From NCBI GenBank assembly GCA_016711205.1, contig JADJTM010000003.1, positions 124,001-188,000 of the forward strand: a stretch of DNA of 64,000 nt, given 5' to 3'. The stretch is from Micropruina sp. (GTDB taxonomy: Bacteria > Actinomycetota > Actinomycetes > Propionibacteriales > Propionibacteriaceae). The position numbers and the translations under genes were made by a program. Positions 50,794 through 60,158 of the stretch are shown here, piece after piece (the stretch's first letter is position 1; every line of letters begins with the position of its first letter). The notes beneath the pieces were generated by a model. The model did not search any database. It was not told the origin of the DNA and saw only the letters and a program-made list of their open reading frames with translations.

Positions 50794-52452
50794 TCAGACG
50801 CGCACCCACACCGTGGTGTCGGTCGGCAACGTGCCCTCGAGCAGGTCGCCGGAGGCCAGCAGCACCTCACCTGCGGGCAGCGCGATCGGATCGGAGCCGA
50901 AGTTCGTCCAGCTCTGCAGGCTCGGTGCACCGTCGACGCCCGCACGCTCGTACGCCAGCACGCTCGCGGGCGCCTCGAGCCATTCGAGCACCCCGTCACC
51001 CAGTTGCGGCAGCTGGTGCCGCAACTTCAGCGCGGCCCGGTACAGCTCGAGCGTGGATCCCGCCCGGCCGTCCTGCACGTCGGCGGCCAGCTCGGCCCAC
51101 TCGTCCGGCTGCGGCAGCCACGGCTCGGCGCCGCCCTCGGGCGAGAACCCGAAGGAGTGGCCGTCGCTGGTCCAGGGCAACGGCACCCGGCAGCCGTCGC
51201 GGCCCTTGTCGGTGTGTCCGGACATGGTCCAGACGGGGTCCTGCAGCGCCTCGGCCGGAATGTCCTCGGCCTCGGGCAGGCCCAGCTCTTCGCCCTCGTA
51301 CACGTACGAGCTGCCCGGCAGCCCGAACATCAGCAGCGCGGCGGCGCGGGCGCGGCGGCGTCCGAGGTCGAAGTCGGCGGGCAGGTGCTGCAGGTGCACC
51401 AGGTTACGGGCCATCGGCTCCAGCGCCTCCTGCTCGCGGGCGTAGCGGGACACCGGCCGGCTGACGTCGTGGTTGCCGAGCACCCAGGTGGGCGGTGCGC
51501 CGACGGCTGCGTGCGAGGCGATCGTGGAGTCGATCACCGCGCGCAGCTTGGCCGGCAACCAGGGCGCCATCAAAAAGTCGAAGTTGAACGCCGTGTGCAG
51601 TTCGTCCGCGCGAAGGTAGGCAGCCAGGCGGTGCGCCCGGCCGACCCAGATCTCGCCGCAGTACGCCCGGGACGGGGTGTACTCGTCGGCGATCCGGCGC
51701 CATTCGCGAAAGATGTTGTGCACCGACGGCTGATCCCAGTGCGGATGGTCGTGTTCGGCGTCGGCTTCGAGCGGGAACTCCAGGCCGTTGAGGTCGGGCA
51801 GCGCCCAGTCCTTCTCCAGCCCGTGCGCGACGTCGATGCGGAAGCCGTCGATGCCCCGGTCGAACCAGAACCGCAGGGTCTGCTCGAACTCGGCCTTGAC
51901 GGCGGCGTTGCGCCAGTTCACGTCCGGCTGCTCGGGGGTGAACAGGTGCAGGTACCACTGACCGTCCGCGACCCGGGTCCAGGCGGGCCCGCCGAACGTG
52001 CTCTGCCAGTCGTTGGGGGGCTGCTCGCCCTGGGCGCCACGACCCTCGCGAAAGATGAACAGGTCCCGATCGGACGAGCCGCGCCCGCCGGCCAGCGCCT
52101 GCTGGAACAGCACGTGCTGGTCGCTGGTGTGGTTCGGCACGATGTCGATGATCACCTTGATGCCGAGCGCATGCGCCTCGGCCACCATCGCGTCCGCCTC
52201 GGCCAGGGTGCCGAACACCGGCTCGATGTCGCGGTAGTCGCTGACGTCGTAGCCGGCGTCCTTCATCGGCGAGGGGTACCAGGGGCTGATCCAGATCGCG
52301 TCGATGCCGAGCGCCGCCAGGTAGGGCAGCTTGCTGCGGATGCCCGCCACATCGCCCACCCCGTCACCGTCGGCGTCGGCGAAGCTGCGCGGATAGATCT
52401 GGTAGACCACCGCGTGCCGCCACCAGTCGTTGCCTGCGTTGCGCCCGTCCAT
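50794..52452 (-). CDS. GH13 alpha-glucosidase (oligo-1,6-glucosidase type)
   Basis: A 552-aa cytoplasmic glycoside hydrolase. The four GH13 regions are visible: DIVPNHTSDQH, GFRIDVAHGL with the nucleophile Asp, YCGEIWVG with the acid Glu, and LGNHDVSRP. The N-terminus WWRHAVVYQIYPRSFADADG is characteristic of alpha-glucosidases that cut maltose, isomaltose or sucrose. The ATG at 52452 has AAAGGAG upstream. It diverges from a LacI regulator with a shared operator, so it is probably sugar-inducible. Confidence 0.95.
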   Translation of the reverse strand: MDGRNAGNDWWRHAVVYQIYPRSFADADGDGVGDVAGIRSKLPYLAALGIDAIWISPWYPSPMKDAGYDVSDYRDIEPVFGTLAEADAMVAEAHALGIKVIIDIVPNHTSDQHVLFQQALAGGRGSSDRDLFIFREGRGAQGEQPPNDWQSTFGGPAWTRVADGQWYLHLFTPEQPDVNWRNAAVKAEFEQTLRFWFDRGIDGFRIDVAHGLEKDWALPDLNGLEFPLEADAEHDHPHWDQPSVHNIFREWRRIADEYTPSRAYCGEIWVGRAHRLAAYLRADELHTAFNFDFLMAPWLPAKLRAVIDSTIASHAAVGAPPTWVLGNHDVSRPVSRYAREQEALEPMARNLVHLQHLPADFDLGRRRARAAALLMFGLPGSSYVYEGEELGLPEAEDIPAEALQDPVWTMSGHTDKGRDGCRVPLPWTSDGHSFGFSPEGGAEPWLPQPDEWAELAADVQDGRAGSTLELYRAALKLRHQLPQLGDGVLEWLEAPASVLAYERAGVDGAPSLQSWTNFGSDPIALPAGEVLLASGDLLEGTLPTDTTVWVRV

Positions 52453-52460
52453 CGAACTCC

Positions 52461-52487
52461 TTTACCGGTATAGTCTGTACCGGTAAA
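52461..52487. promoter_or_regulatory. LacI-type operator between glucosidase and regulator
   Basis: TTTACCGGTA (52461-52470) and TACCGGTAAA (52478-52487) form a perfect 10-bp inverted repeat with a 7-bp centre. It lies 9 bp before the glucosidase start and 44 bp before lacI. TATAGT at 52469-52474 is a good -10 toward lacI, so the site would control both directions. Confidence 0.8.
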
Positions 52488-52530
52488 GATAGTCTGTTCC
52501 CACGCTCTCCACAAGTCCGAAGGAGGACGC

Positions 52531-53561
52531 ATGTCGCGGCCAACGCTGCAGTCGATCGCCGACCGGGTCGGGGTCAGCCGCATGACGGTCTCGAACGCGT
52601 TCTCGCGCCCCGACCAGCTGTCGTCCGACCTGCGCGACCGCATTCTGGCCGTCGCCGCAGAGGTGGGCTATCGCGGTCCTGATCCGTCGGCTCGCTCGCT
52701 GGCCACCGGCACGTCCGGCACGATCGGCGTGCTCTGGACGCAGTCGCTGCGGCTGGCGCTGTCCGACCCGGTGACCGCCGGCTTCCTGGGCGCGCTCGCC
52801 GACGAGCTGCGCGCGCAGGGCCCGGCGCTGACGCTGCTGCCGCCCAACGTGCCCGCCCACGACGTGGCGATGGACGCCGCCGTCGCCTACTCGTCGCCGC
52901 CGCACTCCGAGGCCCTGCAGTGGCTGCGCGGTCGCGGGGTGCCCATGGTGGGCGTCGACATGCCATGGCCGGACGGGCCCCGGGTCTCGATCGACGACCG
53001 GGGCGGGGCGCGGGCGGCCGCCGAACTGCTGATCACGCTCGGGCATCGCCGGGTCCTGCTGCTCGCCCAGGCCGGCGACCGGCTACAGGTCGACCTGCCG
53101 CTGGACGAGCGGGTCGCGGGTTGGCTGACCGGGTTGGGTGCGGTGAAGCCCGTGGTGGGGTTCGTCCAGGCGTTCGGCGACAATCGCGCGACCATCGCCG
53201 ACCTGCTGCGCCGGTGGCACCCACCGCCGTGCTCTGCGTGACGGATCTGGTGGCGGCCCAGACTTTCGCGGCGGCGTCCGAGCTGGGGCTGGACGTACCG
53301 TCGCAGCTCTCGGTGATCGGCTTCGACGATCATCCGGTGGCCGCCGGGCTCGGGCTCACCACGGTGCGCCAGGACGTGGACGCCAAGGGCCGCGCGGCCG
53401 CGCACCTGGTGCGGCAACTGCTGGCCGGAACCGCTGCGAGCGACGGGGGTGGTCCACGCAAGCCAGCCGGTGCGGCGGAGCTTGCAGATGTGCTGCTGCC
53501 GGTCGATCTGGTGATACGCCAGAGCACGGGTCCCGCGCCGGAGGGCGATCGCGCTCGCTAG
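52531..53561 (+). pseudogene. LacI-family regulator, frameshifted
   Basis: Two frames join to a typical 340-aa LacI protein. The first (52531-53241) holds the DNA-binding helix-turn-helix (TLQSIADRVGVSRMTVSNAF) and most of the sugar-binding domain. The second, from about 53221, continues TAVLCVTDLVAAQTFAAASE and SVIGFDDHPVAAGLGLTTVR to 53561. One missing base near 53218-53223 accounts for the break. The ATG at 52531 follows AGGAGG. If the break is real the repressor would lose its C-terminal subdomain and the glucosidase could be constitutive. Confidence 0.88.
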
Positions 53562-53570
53562 CATCGACGC

Positions 53571-55250
53571 ATGAGCGAACGGGCGTCGAGCTCGGCCCAC
53601 CCCGGGCCGGCCCGCACCCGGCGAGGACGTGTCGGATGGCTGGTCTGCGGCCTGGTGCTCGCGCTGGCGCTCGGCGGCGGCTTCGTCGCCTGGCGCGCCG
53701 TCACCGACCAGACCGCTCCGGCCAGGGCTGCCGCCGATCGGGCAGCCGTCGCGCTGCTGCAGCGCTCGCTCACCGACGGTGCGTTCGGCGCCACCGCGGG
53801 GCCGTCCGACGTCGAGGATCTGACCGCCACCCTGCGCGGCATGGGCACGCTGCGTCCGGTGATCACGGTCGAGGACGTGCAGTTGAGCGAACAGCAGCAG
53901 CGCGGCACTGCCCGCTGGCGCGCCGTCTGGACGATCCATGAGGGCAAACCGGCGTGGGTGCAAGACGGCTACGTGCAACTCGCTCGAGGCGCCGACGGCT
54001 GGACGGCGGTGTGGAACCGCGACCTGATCGCGTCCGGACTCGAGAACGGCGACCGGCTGCGGGCCGTCCGGCTGGCACCGGTGCGGGGCGAGATCATCGG
54101 CGCCGACGACGCGCGGCTGGTCTGGAACCAGGACGCCAAGCGAATCGGGCTCGACAAGACCCTGGTGGCCGCCGATCAGCAGCAAACCTCCGCCACGGCA
54201 CTCGCGAAGGCAGTGGGCATCGACCCCGAGACCTACGCGGCCAAGGTCGCCGGCTACGGGCCCAAGGCGTTCGTCGAGGCGGCGGTGGTGCGCGCCGTCG
54301 GCAATGACGAGTGGACGGCGTTGGCGAAGGCCCGCGCGGTCCCGGGCGTGCGGGTGCTCGACGCGGTGCGTCCGCTGGCCATTTCACGCACGTTCGCCCG
54401 AAGCCTGCTGGGCAGTGTGGGCGAAGCCACCGGCGACATCATCAACGCCTCGGGCGGCGGCATTCGCGAGGGCGATCTGGTCGGCCTGGGCGGGCTGCAG
54501 AAGGCCCGCAACGCCGAGCTGATGGGGGTGACCGGCTTCGTCGTACAGGCGTATCCGGACGAGCATTCCGAACTGGCGCGTGAGCTCGTCCGGGTGGCCG
54601 CAGTGCCGGGCAGCGCGCTGCGGATCACGCTGGACGAGCAGGCCCAGCACCGGGCCGAGGCGTTGATCGGATCGTCTGGACGGCGCGCGATCGTCGCCGT
54701 GCGACCATCGGACGGTGCCGTGCTGGCGTTGGCCAGCTCGCCCGGTACCAGCACCGCGACCAGCCAGCGCATCTACCCCGCCACCTTCGCACCGGTTACC
54801 GAGTTGGCCCGCACTCGTCCGGACGGGCTGGCGGCCGCTGTCGCTGCTCTCGGACTGACCGGTGATGCCGACATCGGGGTGCCGGTGTTCCTCTGCGACA
54901 CCGCCGGCGGTTCGTTGCGGCTCTCACCGTTCGCCCTGGCCAGCGCCGTGGCGTCCGTGGGGCGGGGGGCCAGTAGGCAACCCAACCTGTTCACCGAGGT
55001 GGAACACCCGGAGTTGGCCGACGGCATCACCGCCGCGGAGGTGAAGGCGGTGCGGGCGACGATGCGAGCAGCGGTGCAGCGAGGACCGCTGAAGGCCCTG
55101 GACGACCTGCCGGGCGCCAAGGTGCTGGCCGCGGGTGACGGAAGGTTGTGGACGGTGGTGCTGCACGGCGATCTGGCGGTCGCGGTCTACGACCCTGATG
55201 GTCGCAACTCGGTCTCTGTGCTGGAACGCTATCTGCGCGCGGGGGACTGA
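53571..55250 (+). CDS. Penicillin-binding-protein homologue lacking catalytic motifs
   Basis: A 559-aa protein with one N-terminal membrane anchor (VGWLVCGLVLALALGGGFVAW), an NTF2-like/MecA-N domain (about 55-170), a PBP dimerisation domain (about 175-345) and a C-terminal transpeptidase-like domain (about 350-559). The usual triad is absent: where SxxK is expected the sequence reads YPATFAPVTEL, no SxN occurs, and where KTG is expected it reads GAKVLAAGDGRLW. About 80-100 residues of the normal core also seem missing. The frame is intact and codon use normal, so it is probably a non-catalytic cell-wall factor rather than debris. Confidence 0.8.
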   Translation: MSERASSSAHPGPARTRRGRVGWLVCGLVLALALGGGFVAWRAVTDQTAPARAAADRAAVALLQRSLTDGAFGATAGPSDVEDLTATLRGMGTLRPVITVEDVQLSEQQQRGTARWRAVWTIHEGKPAWVQDGYVQLARGADGWTAVWNRDLIASGLENGDRLRAVRLAPVRGEIIGADDARLVWNQDAKRIGLDKTLVAADQQQTSATALAKAVGIDPETYAAKVAGYGPKAFVEAAVVRAVGNDEWTALAKARAVPGVRVLDAVRPLAISRTFARSLLGSVGEATGDIINASGGGIREGDLVGLGGLQKARNAELMGVTGFVVQAYPDEHSELARELVRVAAVPGSALRITLDEQAQHRAEALIGSSGRRAIVAVRPSDGAVLALASSPGTSTATSQRIYPATFAPVTELARTRPDGLAAAVAALGLTGDADIGVPVFLCDTAGGSLRLSPFALASAVASVGRGASRQPNLFTEVEHPELADGITAAEVKAVRATMRAAVQRGPLKALDDLPGAKVLAAGDGRLWTVVLHGDLAVAVYDPDGRNSVSVLERYLRAGD

Positions 55251-55360
55251 GCTGGGTGGGTAGCCGCGCCGTCTGTTCCGTCGGCTTCTGGTCGGGATCG
55301 GGCGCCACGCGCCACTTTGTTGTTGATTTGGTTGAGCCGGCTGCGAGCCCGAAGCGGTTT

Positions 55361-55421
55361 CGCCACTTTATGGTTGGTATGGATACCCGGCGGGGGTATT
55401 GGTATCAACCATAAAGTGGCG
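55361..55421. repeat. Hairpin with 16-bp arms
   Basis: CGCCACTTTATGGTTG (55361-55376) and CAACCATAAAGTGGCG (55406-55421) are perfect reverse complements; inside, ATACCC (55383-55388) pairs with GGGTAT (55394-55399). A diverged half-copy of the arm (CGCCACTTTGTTGTTG) precedes it at about 55309. It may terminate the PBP-like gene. Confidence 0.75.
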
Positions 55422-55486
55422 GTCGCCGCGTGCCGGGTCGCCCATCGGGTGTCAGGGCCGGTGATAATAACCAGAACCCCGCGATA

Positions 55487-55850
55487 GGGGGAGATCCCGG
55501 CGTTCGCCGGGATGACCACAGGGCTTGCCCCGTGGGTCTCGACCGGCGAGATCCCGGCCCTCGGAGCGATGACCACCAGGGTTCCCTCGTCATCCCGGGC
55601 TTGCCCCGGGATCTCGGCCAGCGGCGTGGGTCTCGACCGGCGAGATCCCGGCCCTCGGAGCGATGACCACCAGGGTTCCCTCGTCATCCCGGGCTTGCCC
55701 CGGGATCTCGGCCAGCGGCGTGGGTCTCGACGGGGAGATCCCGGCGTTCGCCGGGATGACGGGTGTCGTGGATTGGGTCTGCTTGTGGCCGCACCCGGGT
55801 CGTCATCCCGGGCTTGCCCCGGGATCTCGGCCGGCGAGATCCCGGCACTC
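55487..55850. repeat. REP-like cluster with a 94-bp tandem duplication
   Basis: Alternating hairpin cores of two types (GATCCCGGCGTTCGCCGGGA and CATCCCGGGCTTGCCCCGGG) fill this stretch. A 94-bp unit starting GTGGGTCTCGACCGG is repeated in tandem at 55532-55625 and 55626-55719, with a third partial copy. The cores match those at 14.7 and 26.6 kb. No gene is seen between 55251 and 55939. Confidence 0.85.
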
Positions 55851-55939
55851 GGAGCAATGCTCAGGCGGCGCCCGGCTGCTGGCACAACCGGTCGACGTGC
55901 GTTCATGGGGCCCTGCGCACCGCGATCTAGACTGGCCGC

Positions 55940-56383
55940 ATGCGCCGCCTCGGACTTCTTGCCGCCGTCTTGTTGCTGGGCGCTTGTGCTACTCCGGCGC
56001 CCAGCGGCACCCCTTCCGGAACCCCCACTCCGGGCTCGCCCGCGAGCCGGTTTCAGACCACCTCGCCGCTACCGACGAACGCGGTGCCGTCCGGATCGCC
56101 GGTCGCGCTGTCCGAGACACGGCTCGCCGCGATCCGCGCCAGTCTGGTCGCGCGTGGCGTCGATGTCACGCAGCTTCAGGTGGTCAGCGCCGAGAGCGTC
56201 ACCTTCAACGACGGCTCCTTGGGGTGCCCCTCGCCCGGCGTCCAGTACACGCAGGCACAGGTGAACGGCATGCGGGTGATCGTCGAAGCGGCCGGACGCA
56301 CCTACGACTACCGATTCGGCACCAGCGACCGGCCGCATCTGTGTCAGAACCCCTCCCCGAAGTCGGCCTCGACCACGCGCTGA
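55940..56383 (+). CDS. Putative small lipoprotein
   Basis: A 147-aa secreted protein with a lipobox (LLGAC at residues 12-16), a Pro/Thr/Ser linker of 35 residues and a compact domain containing two Cys (GSLGCPSPG and PHLCQNP) that may form a disulfide. The pattern SLGCPSPGVQYTQAQVNGMRV is shared by small actinobacterial lipoproteins of unknown role. It would be anchored on the outer face of the membrane. A perfect terminator hairpin follows. Confidence 0.82.
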   Translation: MRRLGLLAAVLLLGACATPAPSGTPSGTPTPGSPASRFQTTSPLPTNAVPSGSPVALSETRLAAIRASLVARGVDVTQLQVVSAESVTFNDGSLGCPSPGVQYTQAQVNGMRVIVEAAGRTYDYRFGTSDRPHLCQNPSPKSASTTR

Positions 56384-56418
56384 CGCCTGTAGCACCCGCG
56401 TAACACCCTCAGACGAGC

Positions 56419-56448
56419 CGACGCCCCCGGGCGAACCCGGGGGCGTCG
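56419..56448. terminator. Bidirectional hairpin terminator
   Basis: CGACGCCCCCGGG (56419-56431) and CCCGGGGGCGTCG (56436-56448) form a perfect 13-bp stem with a CGAA tetraloop, between the convergent lipoprotein and subtilase genes. Confidence 0.9.
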
Positions 56449-56462
56449 GACAGTGTCAGCGA

Positions 56463-59400
56463 TCAGGGCTTGTTGAGCAACAGAGCCTCGTTCTCACCGG
56501 ACTTGTTGTCCAGTACGACCACCATCGTGCCCAGCGGCTTCTGGGCGTTGACCTGAGCCGAGTTCACCGTCAGTTGCACGGTCGCGCTGCGGTTCACCCG
56601 GACGTCAGCGGAATGCCCGTTGCTGATCGCCGGGTTGAACGGGTCGTAGTTCGCCTTGTTGTAGAACTCGTCCGACAACGACGAATCGATCACCGAATAG
56701 CTGGCCACCGTGTAGTCGAACGCACCCGACTCGGCGCTGAGGCCCAACTGGCTGGCGTAGACCGGCAGCAGAATGGTGCTGCTGTCGGTCGGCGACTGGG
56801 CCAGGAAGCCGGACGCGTACGTGGCGTTGTCCGCCACGCTGTAGAGGAACACCTCGGTCTCGCCGTCCGGGCTTTGCGCACGTACCAGGCCGGAGTCGGC
56901 GCTGAACAGCACGAAGTCCACCTGCTCGTCGCCGTTCAGGTCGATGCTGACGTCGAACTCGAGCGTCGCCGCGTTCGACCAGCGGGTCCAGTTGTTCACC
57001 GCGAACACCAAGAACTGATCGCCATCGTCCGTGTCGAACGACTGCACGCCGGCTGCCCGCAGGTCGAACCCGGTGCCCTTCCGGACGTCCTTGCGGTCGT
57101 AGAGGCCCCAGGTGTAGAAGTCCGTCGTGGCCGTCAGCGCACCCTTGGTGTTGGTCAGCTTGACGTCCGCGAACCGGGTCGCCGGGGGCGGCGTCGTGCT
57201 CGGTCCGTCCGTCGGCTTGGTGGACGGGGTGGTGCTGGCCGTCGCCGACGGAGCGGCCGACGGGGACGTGGTCACGCCCTCTACGGTCTTCTCGCCGGTC
57301 ACGATCGCCGTGGACTTGACCGACTTCTGGCTCGCCGTCACCTTCGCCTGGGCGCGCGGCACCAACAGGTACGGAACCCGCAGCGTGCCCTTGCCGTCGG
57401 TGGCGATCTTGACGTTGCCGGAGACCTCGTAGAAGCCGAACTGGTCCTCAGGATCGGCGATAGAGCTGCCGACCGACGAGCCCTTGGCCTTCAGGGTCAC
57501 CTTGACGGTGGCGCTGCTGTTGGCCTTGACCACCACGACCCGCCTGCTGAAGGTGACCGTTGCCGGACGGCTCTGGCCGGTCTTCTCGTTGCTGAGCACG
57601 AAGATCGCCTTCTTGCTGCCCTTGTTGACCAGGGTCAGCTTCTTGACGCCCGTGTAGGTGCCGCTGGGCTCGCTGAAGCCGTAGCTGAGCGTGCCCTCGG
57701 TGATCGTGCCGGCCTTCGTCCGGTACGAGTCGCCATAGGCGAAGACAGAGGTGTTCACGACCTGCAAGGTGTCGACCAGCCCGCCGCCCAGGGTCAGCCG
57801 GTAGCCCGTCACCTTGTTCGCATCGGCCGTGGTGACCAGCGCGGTGCTGATCTGCTGCGCGTTCCACTTCTTGTGCGCCTGACGGGCAAGTGCCGCCACG
57901 CCGGCCACGTGCGGAGCCGCCATCGAGGTGCCCGACATTACCTCGGCTCCCGTTCCGGTGCCGACGGCGACAGAGCTGATGCTCACGCCCGGTGCCGACA
58001 CTGACGGCTTCAAGCCGCTGTCACCGTTGCGCGGGCCGCCGGAGCTGAAGGAGGCGTACCCCTTGAAGCCGGGGTTCGTCAGCGTTGCGGCGGCCAGCGT
58101 CAGAGCCTTGCCGTCAGCGGCCTGGAGTGCCGCGCCGTCGGACTGACGCACGCCGAGGAAGGGAATGGTCACCGAGTAATCCTCCGCCGGAAGCTCCAGG
58201 GGCGGGTCCTCGGCGGGAATGTTGGTGATCTGGCCTTCGTAAGGCGGGTAGCTGTCATCGCTGTTCACCATGATCACGGCGGCAGCCCCGGCCTGCTGAC
58301 CGGCGGCGGCCTTGCGGACCCGTGCACAGGTTCCTCGCTGTGCCACGCCGACCTGTCCCGAGCCTGCGCTTATCCCGTTCGCGGTGTAGTCGTCGGGCAC
58401 ACAGCCGAGCGCTTCGTTGCGGCCGGTGGCCGAATCGTCCTTGAGATACACAATCGGGTGTGAGCCGGTCGGCAGCGCGGCGCCGTTGGCGTTGATGGCG
58501 TCCATCGTCTTGCCGTCGAAGGTCAACTTCGCGCCGGCGAAGCTCTTGGTCGAGTCGACGGCCGCCACGCTGATCACACCGCGTCCGGTGGCCGGCGAAC
58601 CGGTGAGGTAGGGGTTGGGGCCGCTGTTGCCGGCGGAGGCCACGACCACCACGCCGGCGGCCGTCGCGTTCTGAGCGGCGATCGAGTCGGCGTCGCCCAC
58701 GGTGCCGTACGAGGAACCCAGCGACATGTTGATCACGTTCATGTTGTGCTTGACGGCCCAGTCGATGGCCTCGGTGACCACGTCGGTGGAACCTTCACAG
58801 CCGAACACCTTGAGCGCGTACAGGTCCACCTTGGGTGCGACACCGGGGCCGACCTTGAAGGTCTTGGACGCGGTGGTGCTGTTGTACGGACCGGCAAAGG
58901 TGCTGCCGTCCTCGTTGACGCCGCTGCCACCCGCGGTTCCTGCAACGTGGCTGCCGTGGCCTTGGCAGTCGAGGGGATTGGCGTCCGGATGCGGCACCGG
59001 CTGGTACGGAAAGTCGCCTTCCGGGTCGGCGTTGGGGTCGGCGTTGTAGTCGTCGCCGACGAAGTCATGGCCGCCCTTGACCCGCGGGGCGTTCGGACCG
59101 AACCATTCTGGGTCTGCCTCCTTGGCGGCGTTCTGCTGGGCGTCTTCGAACGCCTCGACCGTGCCTTTACCACCGAAGCCGGCGTGGGTGTAGTCGATGC
59201 CGGTGTCGATGATCGCCACCTTGACGCCCTCACCCAGGTACTTGGTGTTCTGCCACACCTTCGGCACCCCGAGGAACGGCACGCTGACCGCGTTGTCGAT
59301 GGTGTGTACGGGGGCAGCGGTGACCGACACGACGCCGTCCAGCTGCGACACGGCCGACACCTGCTTGCGGGGCAGGGTGACCCGCATGCCGTTGTAGGCG

Positions 59401-59735
59401 GACTGCATCTGCGACAGCACCTTGCCGCCGCGATCCTGAATCTCGGACTTGACCCGGTCCTGGGACTTCTTCAGCCCGGAACGGATCTGGCTGCGGCGCG
59501 CGTCCGAAAGCTGCCCGTCGGTGGTCGCCTCGACCACAGCGACCGGATCGCCGCTCAGCTCGACCATGACGGTGACCTTCGTGCTCTGGTCGAGGGATGC
59601 CGGCACGAACGTGGTGTCGATCTTGGCTTTGGACGGTGCTTCGTCGAACCTGTCGACGCCGGTGTCGGCATAAGCCAGGGTGGGGGCCGTCAGGGCGAGT
59701 GCGCCCGCAACGATCAGGATTTTGCGGCGTAGCAA
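56463..59735 (-). CDS. Secreted subtilisin-like serine protease (S8)
   Basis: A 1090-aa exported protease. It has a signal peptide (residues 1-24, cleavage after AYA), an I9-type propeptide (to about 145) and the S8 domain with Asp in AIIDTGIDYTHAGF, His in CQGHGSHVAGTAGG, the oxyanion Asn in ASAGNSGPNP and Ser in SGTSMAAPHVAGVAAL. A PA domain is inserted before the Ser region (VGVAQRGTCARVRKAA). The C-terminal 400 residues are beta-rich (Fn3-like) with a Thr/Ser/Pro linker around 810. The TTG at 59735 follows AAAGG. Likely role is extracellular protein degradation. Confidence 0.95.
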   Translation of the reverse strand: MLRRKILIVAGALALTAPTLAYADTGVDRFDEAPSKAKIDTTFVPASLDQSTKVTVMVELSGDPVAVVEATTDGQLSDARRSQIRSGLKKSQDRVKSEIQDRGGKVLSQMQSAYNGMRVTLPRKQVSAVSQLDGVVSVTAAPVHTIDNAVSVPFLGVPKVWQNTKYLGEGVKVAIIDTGIDYTHAGFGGKGTVEAFEDAQQNAAKEADPEWFGPNAPRVKGGHDFVGDDYNADPNADPEGDFPYQPVPHPDANPLDCQGHGSHVAGTAGGSGVNEDGSTFAGPYNSTTASKTFKVGPGVAPKVDLYALKVFGCEGSTDVVTEAIDWAVKHNMNVINMSLGSSYGTVGDADSIAAQNATAAGVVVVASAGNSGPNPYLTGSPATGRGVISVAAVDSTKSFAGAKLTFDGKTMDAINANGAALPTGSHPIVYLKDDSATGRNEALGCVPDDYTANGISAGSGQVGVAQRGTCARVRKAAAGQQAGAAAVIMVNSDDSYPPYEGQITNIPAEDPPLELPAEDYSVTIPFLGVRQSDGAALQAADGKALTLAAATLTNPGFKGYASFSSGGPRNGDSGLKPSVSAPGVSISSVAVGTGTGAEVMSGTSMAAPHVAGVAALARQAHKKWNAQQISTALVTTADANKVTGYRLTLGGGLVDTLQVVNTSVFAYGDSYRTKAGTITEGTLSYGFSEPSGTYTGVKKLTLVNKGSKKAIFVLSNEKTGQSRPATVTFSRRVVVVKANSSATVKVTLKAKGSSVGSSIADPEDQFGFYEVSGNVKIATDGKGTLRVPYLLVPRAQAKVTASQKSVKSTAIVTGEKTVEGVTTSPSAAPSATASTTPSTKPTDGPSTTPPPATRFADVKLTNTKGALTATTDFYTWGLYDRKDVRKGTGFDLRAAGVQSFDTDDGDQFLVFAVNNWTRWSNAATLEFDVSIDLNGDEQVDFVLFSADSGLVRAQSPDGETEVFLYSVADNATYASGFLAQSPTDSSTILLPVYASQLGLSAESGAFDYTVASYSVIDSSLSDEFYNKANYDPFNPAISNGHSADVRVNRSATVQLTVNSAQVNAQKPLGTMVVVLDNKSGENEALLLNKP

Positions 59736-59966
59736 GATGCGCCAACCTTTCTAGCAAGTGTGGGGGCGCGAAGGGCGGCGCCCAGGAGTGAGGCTACGTA
59801 GCTGCTGAGGAACAATCAATGGAGCTCAGCCCCGTCCGTTCCGGGCAGGGGGCGCGCTCGCGGTCCAGGGGGGTCGCGATGGCCGAATCGTGACTCAACC
59901 GTTACCTTCTGCGGCCGGGTGAGAGCCTGGACAGGCGGTCGGTGACCCATGAAGGAGGCTGCGGGT

Positions 59967-60158
59967 ATGCGTTCGTCGAACGGGTGGCCGGACGCCAGGT
60001 CGCCCGGATGGCAGGGTGTGCCGATCGCGCGAAGCCGAGACAACTCGTGGCGAGGATCGTCCGCCAGGCGTGCAGCGTCGGGCCAGTTGATCCGGCGTGG
60101 TGCAATTGCGATGCCCGTCGTTGCGCACGGCGGGTCCCGCGACCCGAGGAGCCCATGA
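59967..60158 (+). CDS. Possible small upstream ORF, 63 aa
   Basis: An ATG at 59967 follows a strong GAAGGAGG ribosome site (8-nt gap), and the stop overlaps the next gene's ATG (ATGA). That layout suggests translational coupling. The product is Arg/Ser/Gly rich (RSSNGWPDARSPGWQGVPIA) with several rare AGG and CGA codons and no recognisable fold, so it may be a regulatory leader rather than a protein-coding gene. The rest of 59736-60154 shows no other feature. Confidence 0.3.
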   Translation: MRSSNGWPDARSPGWQGVPIARSRDNSWRGSSARRAASGQLIRRGAIAMPVVAHGGSRDPRSP

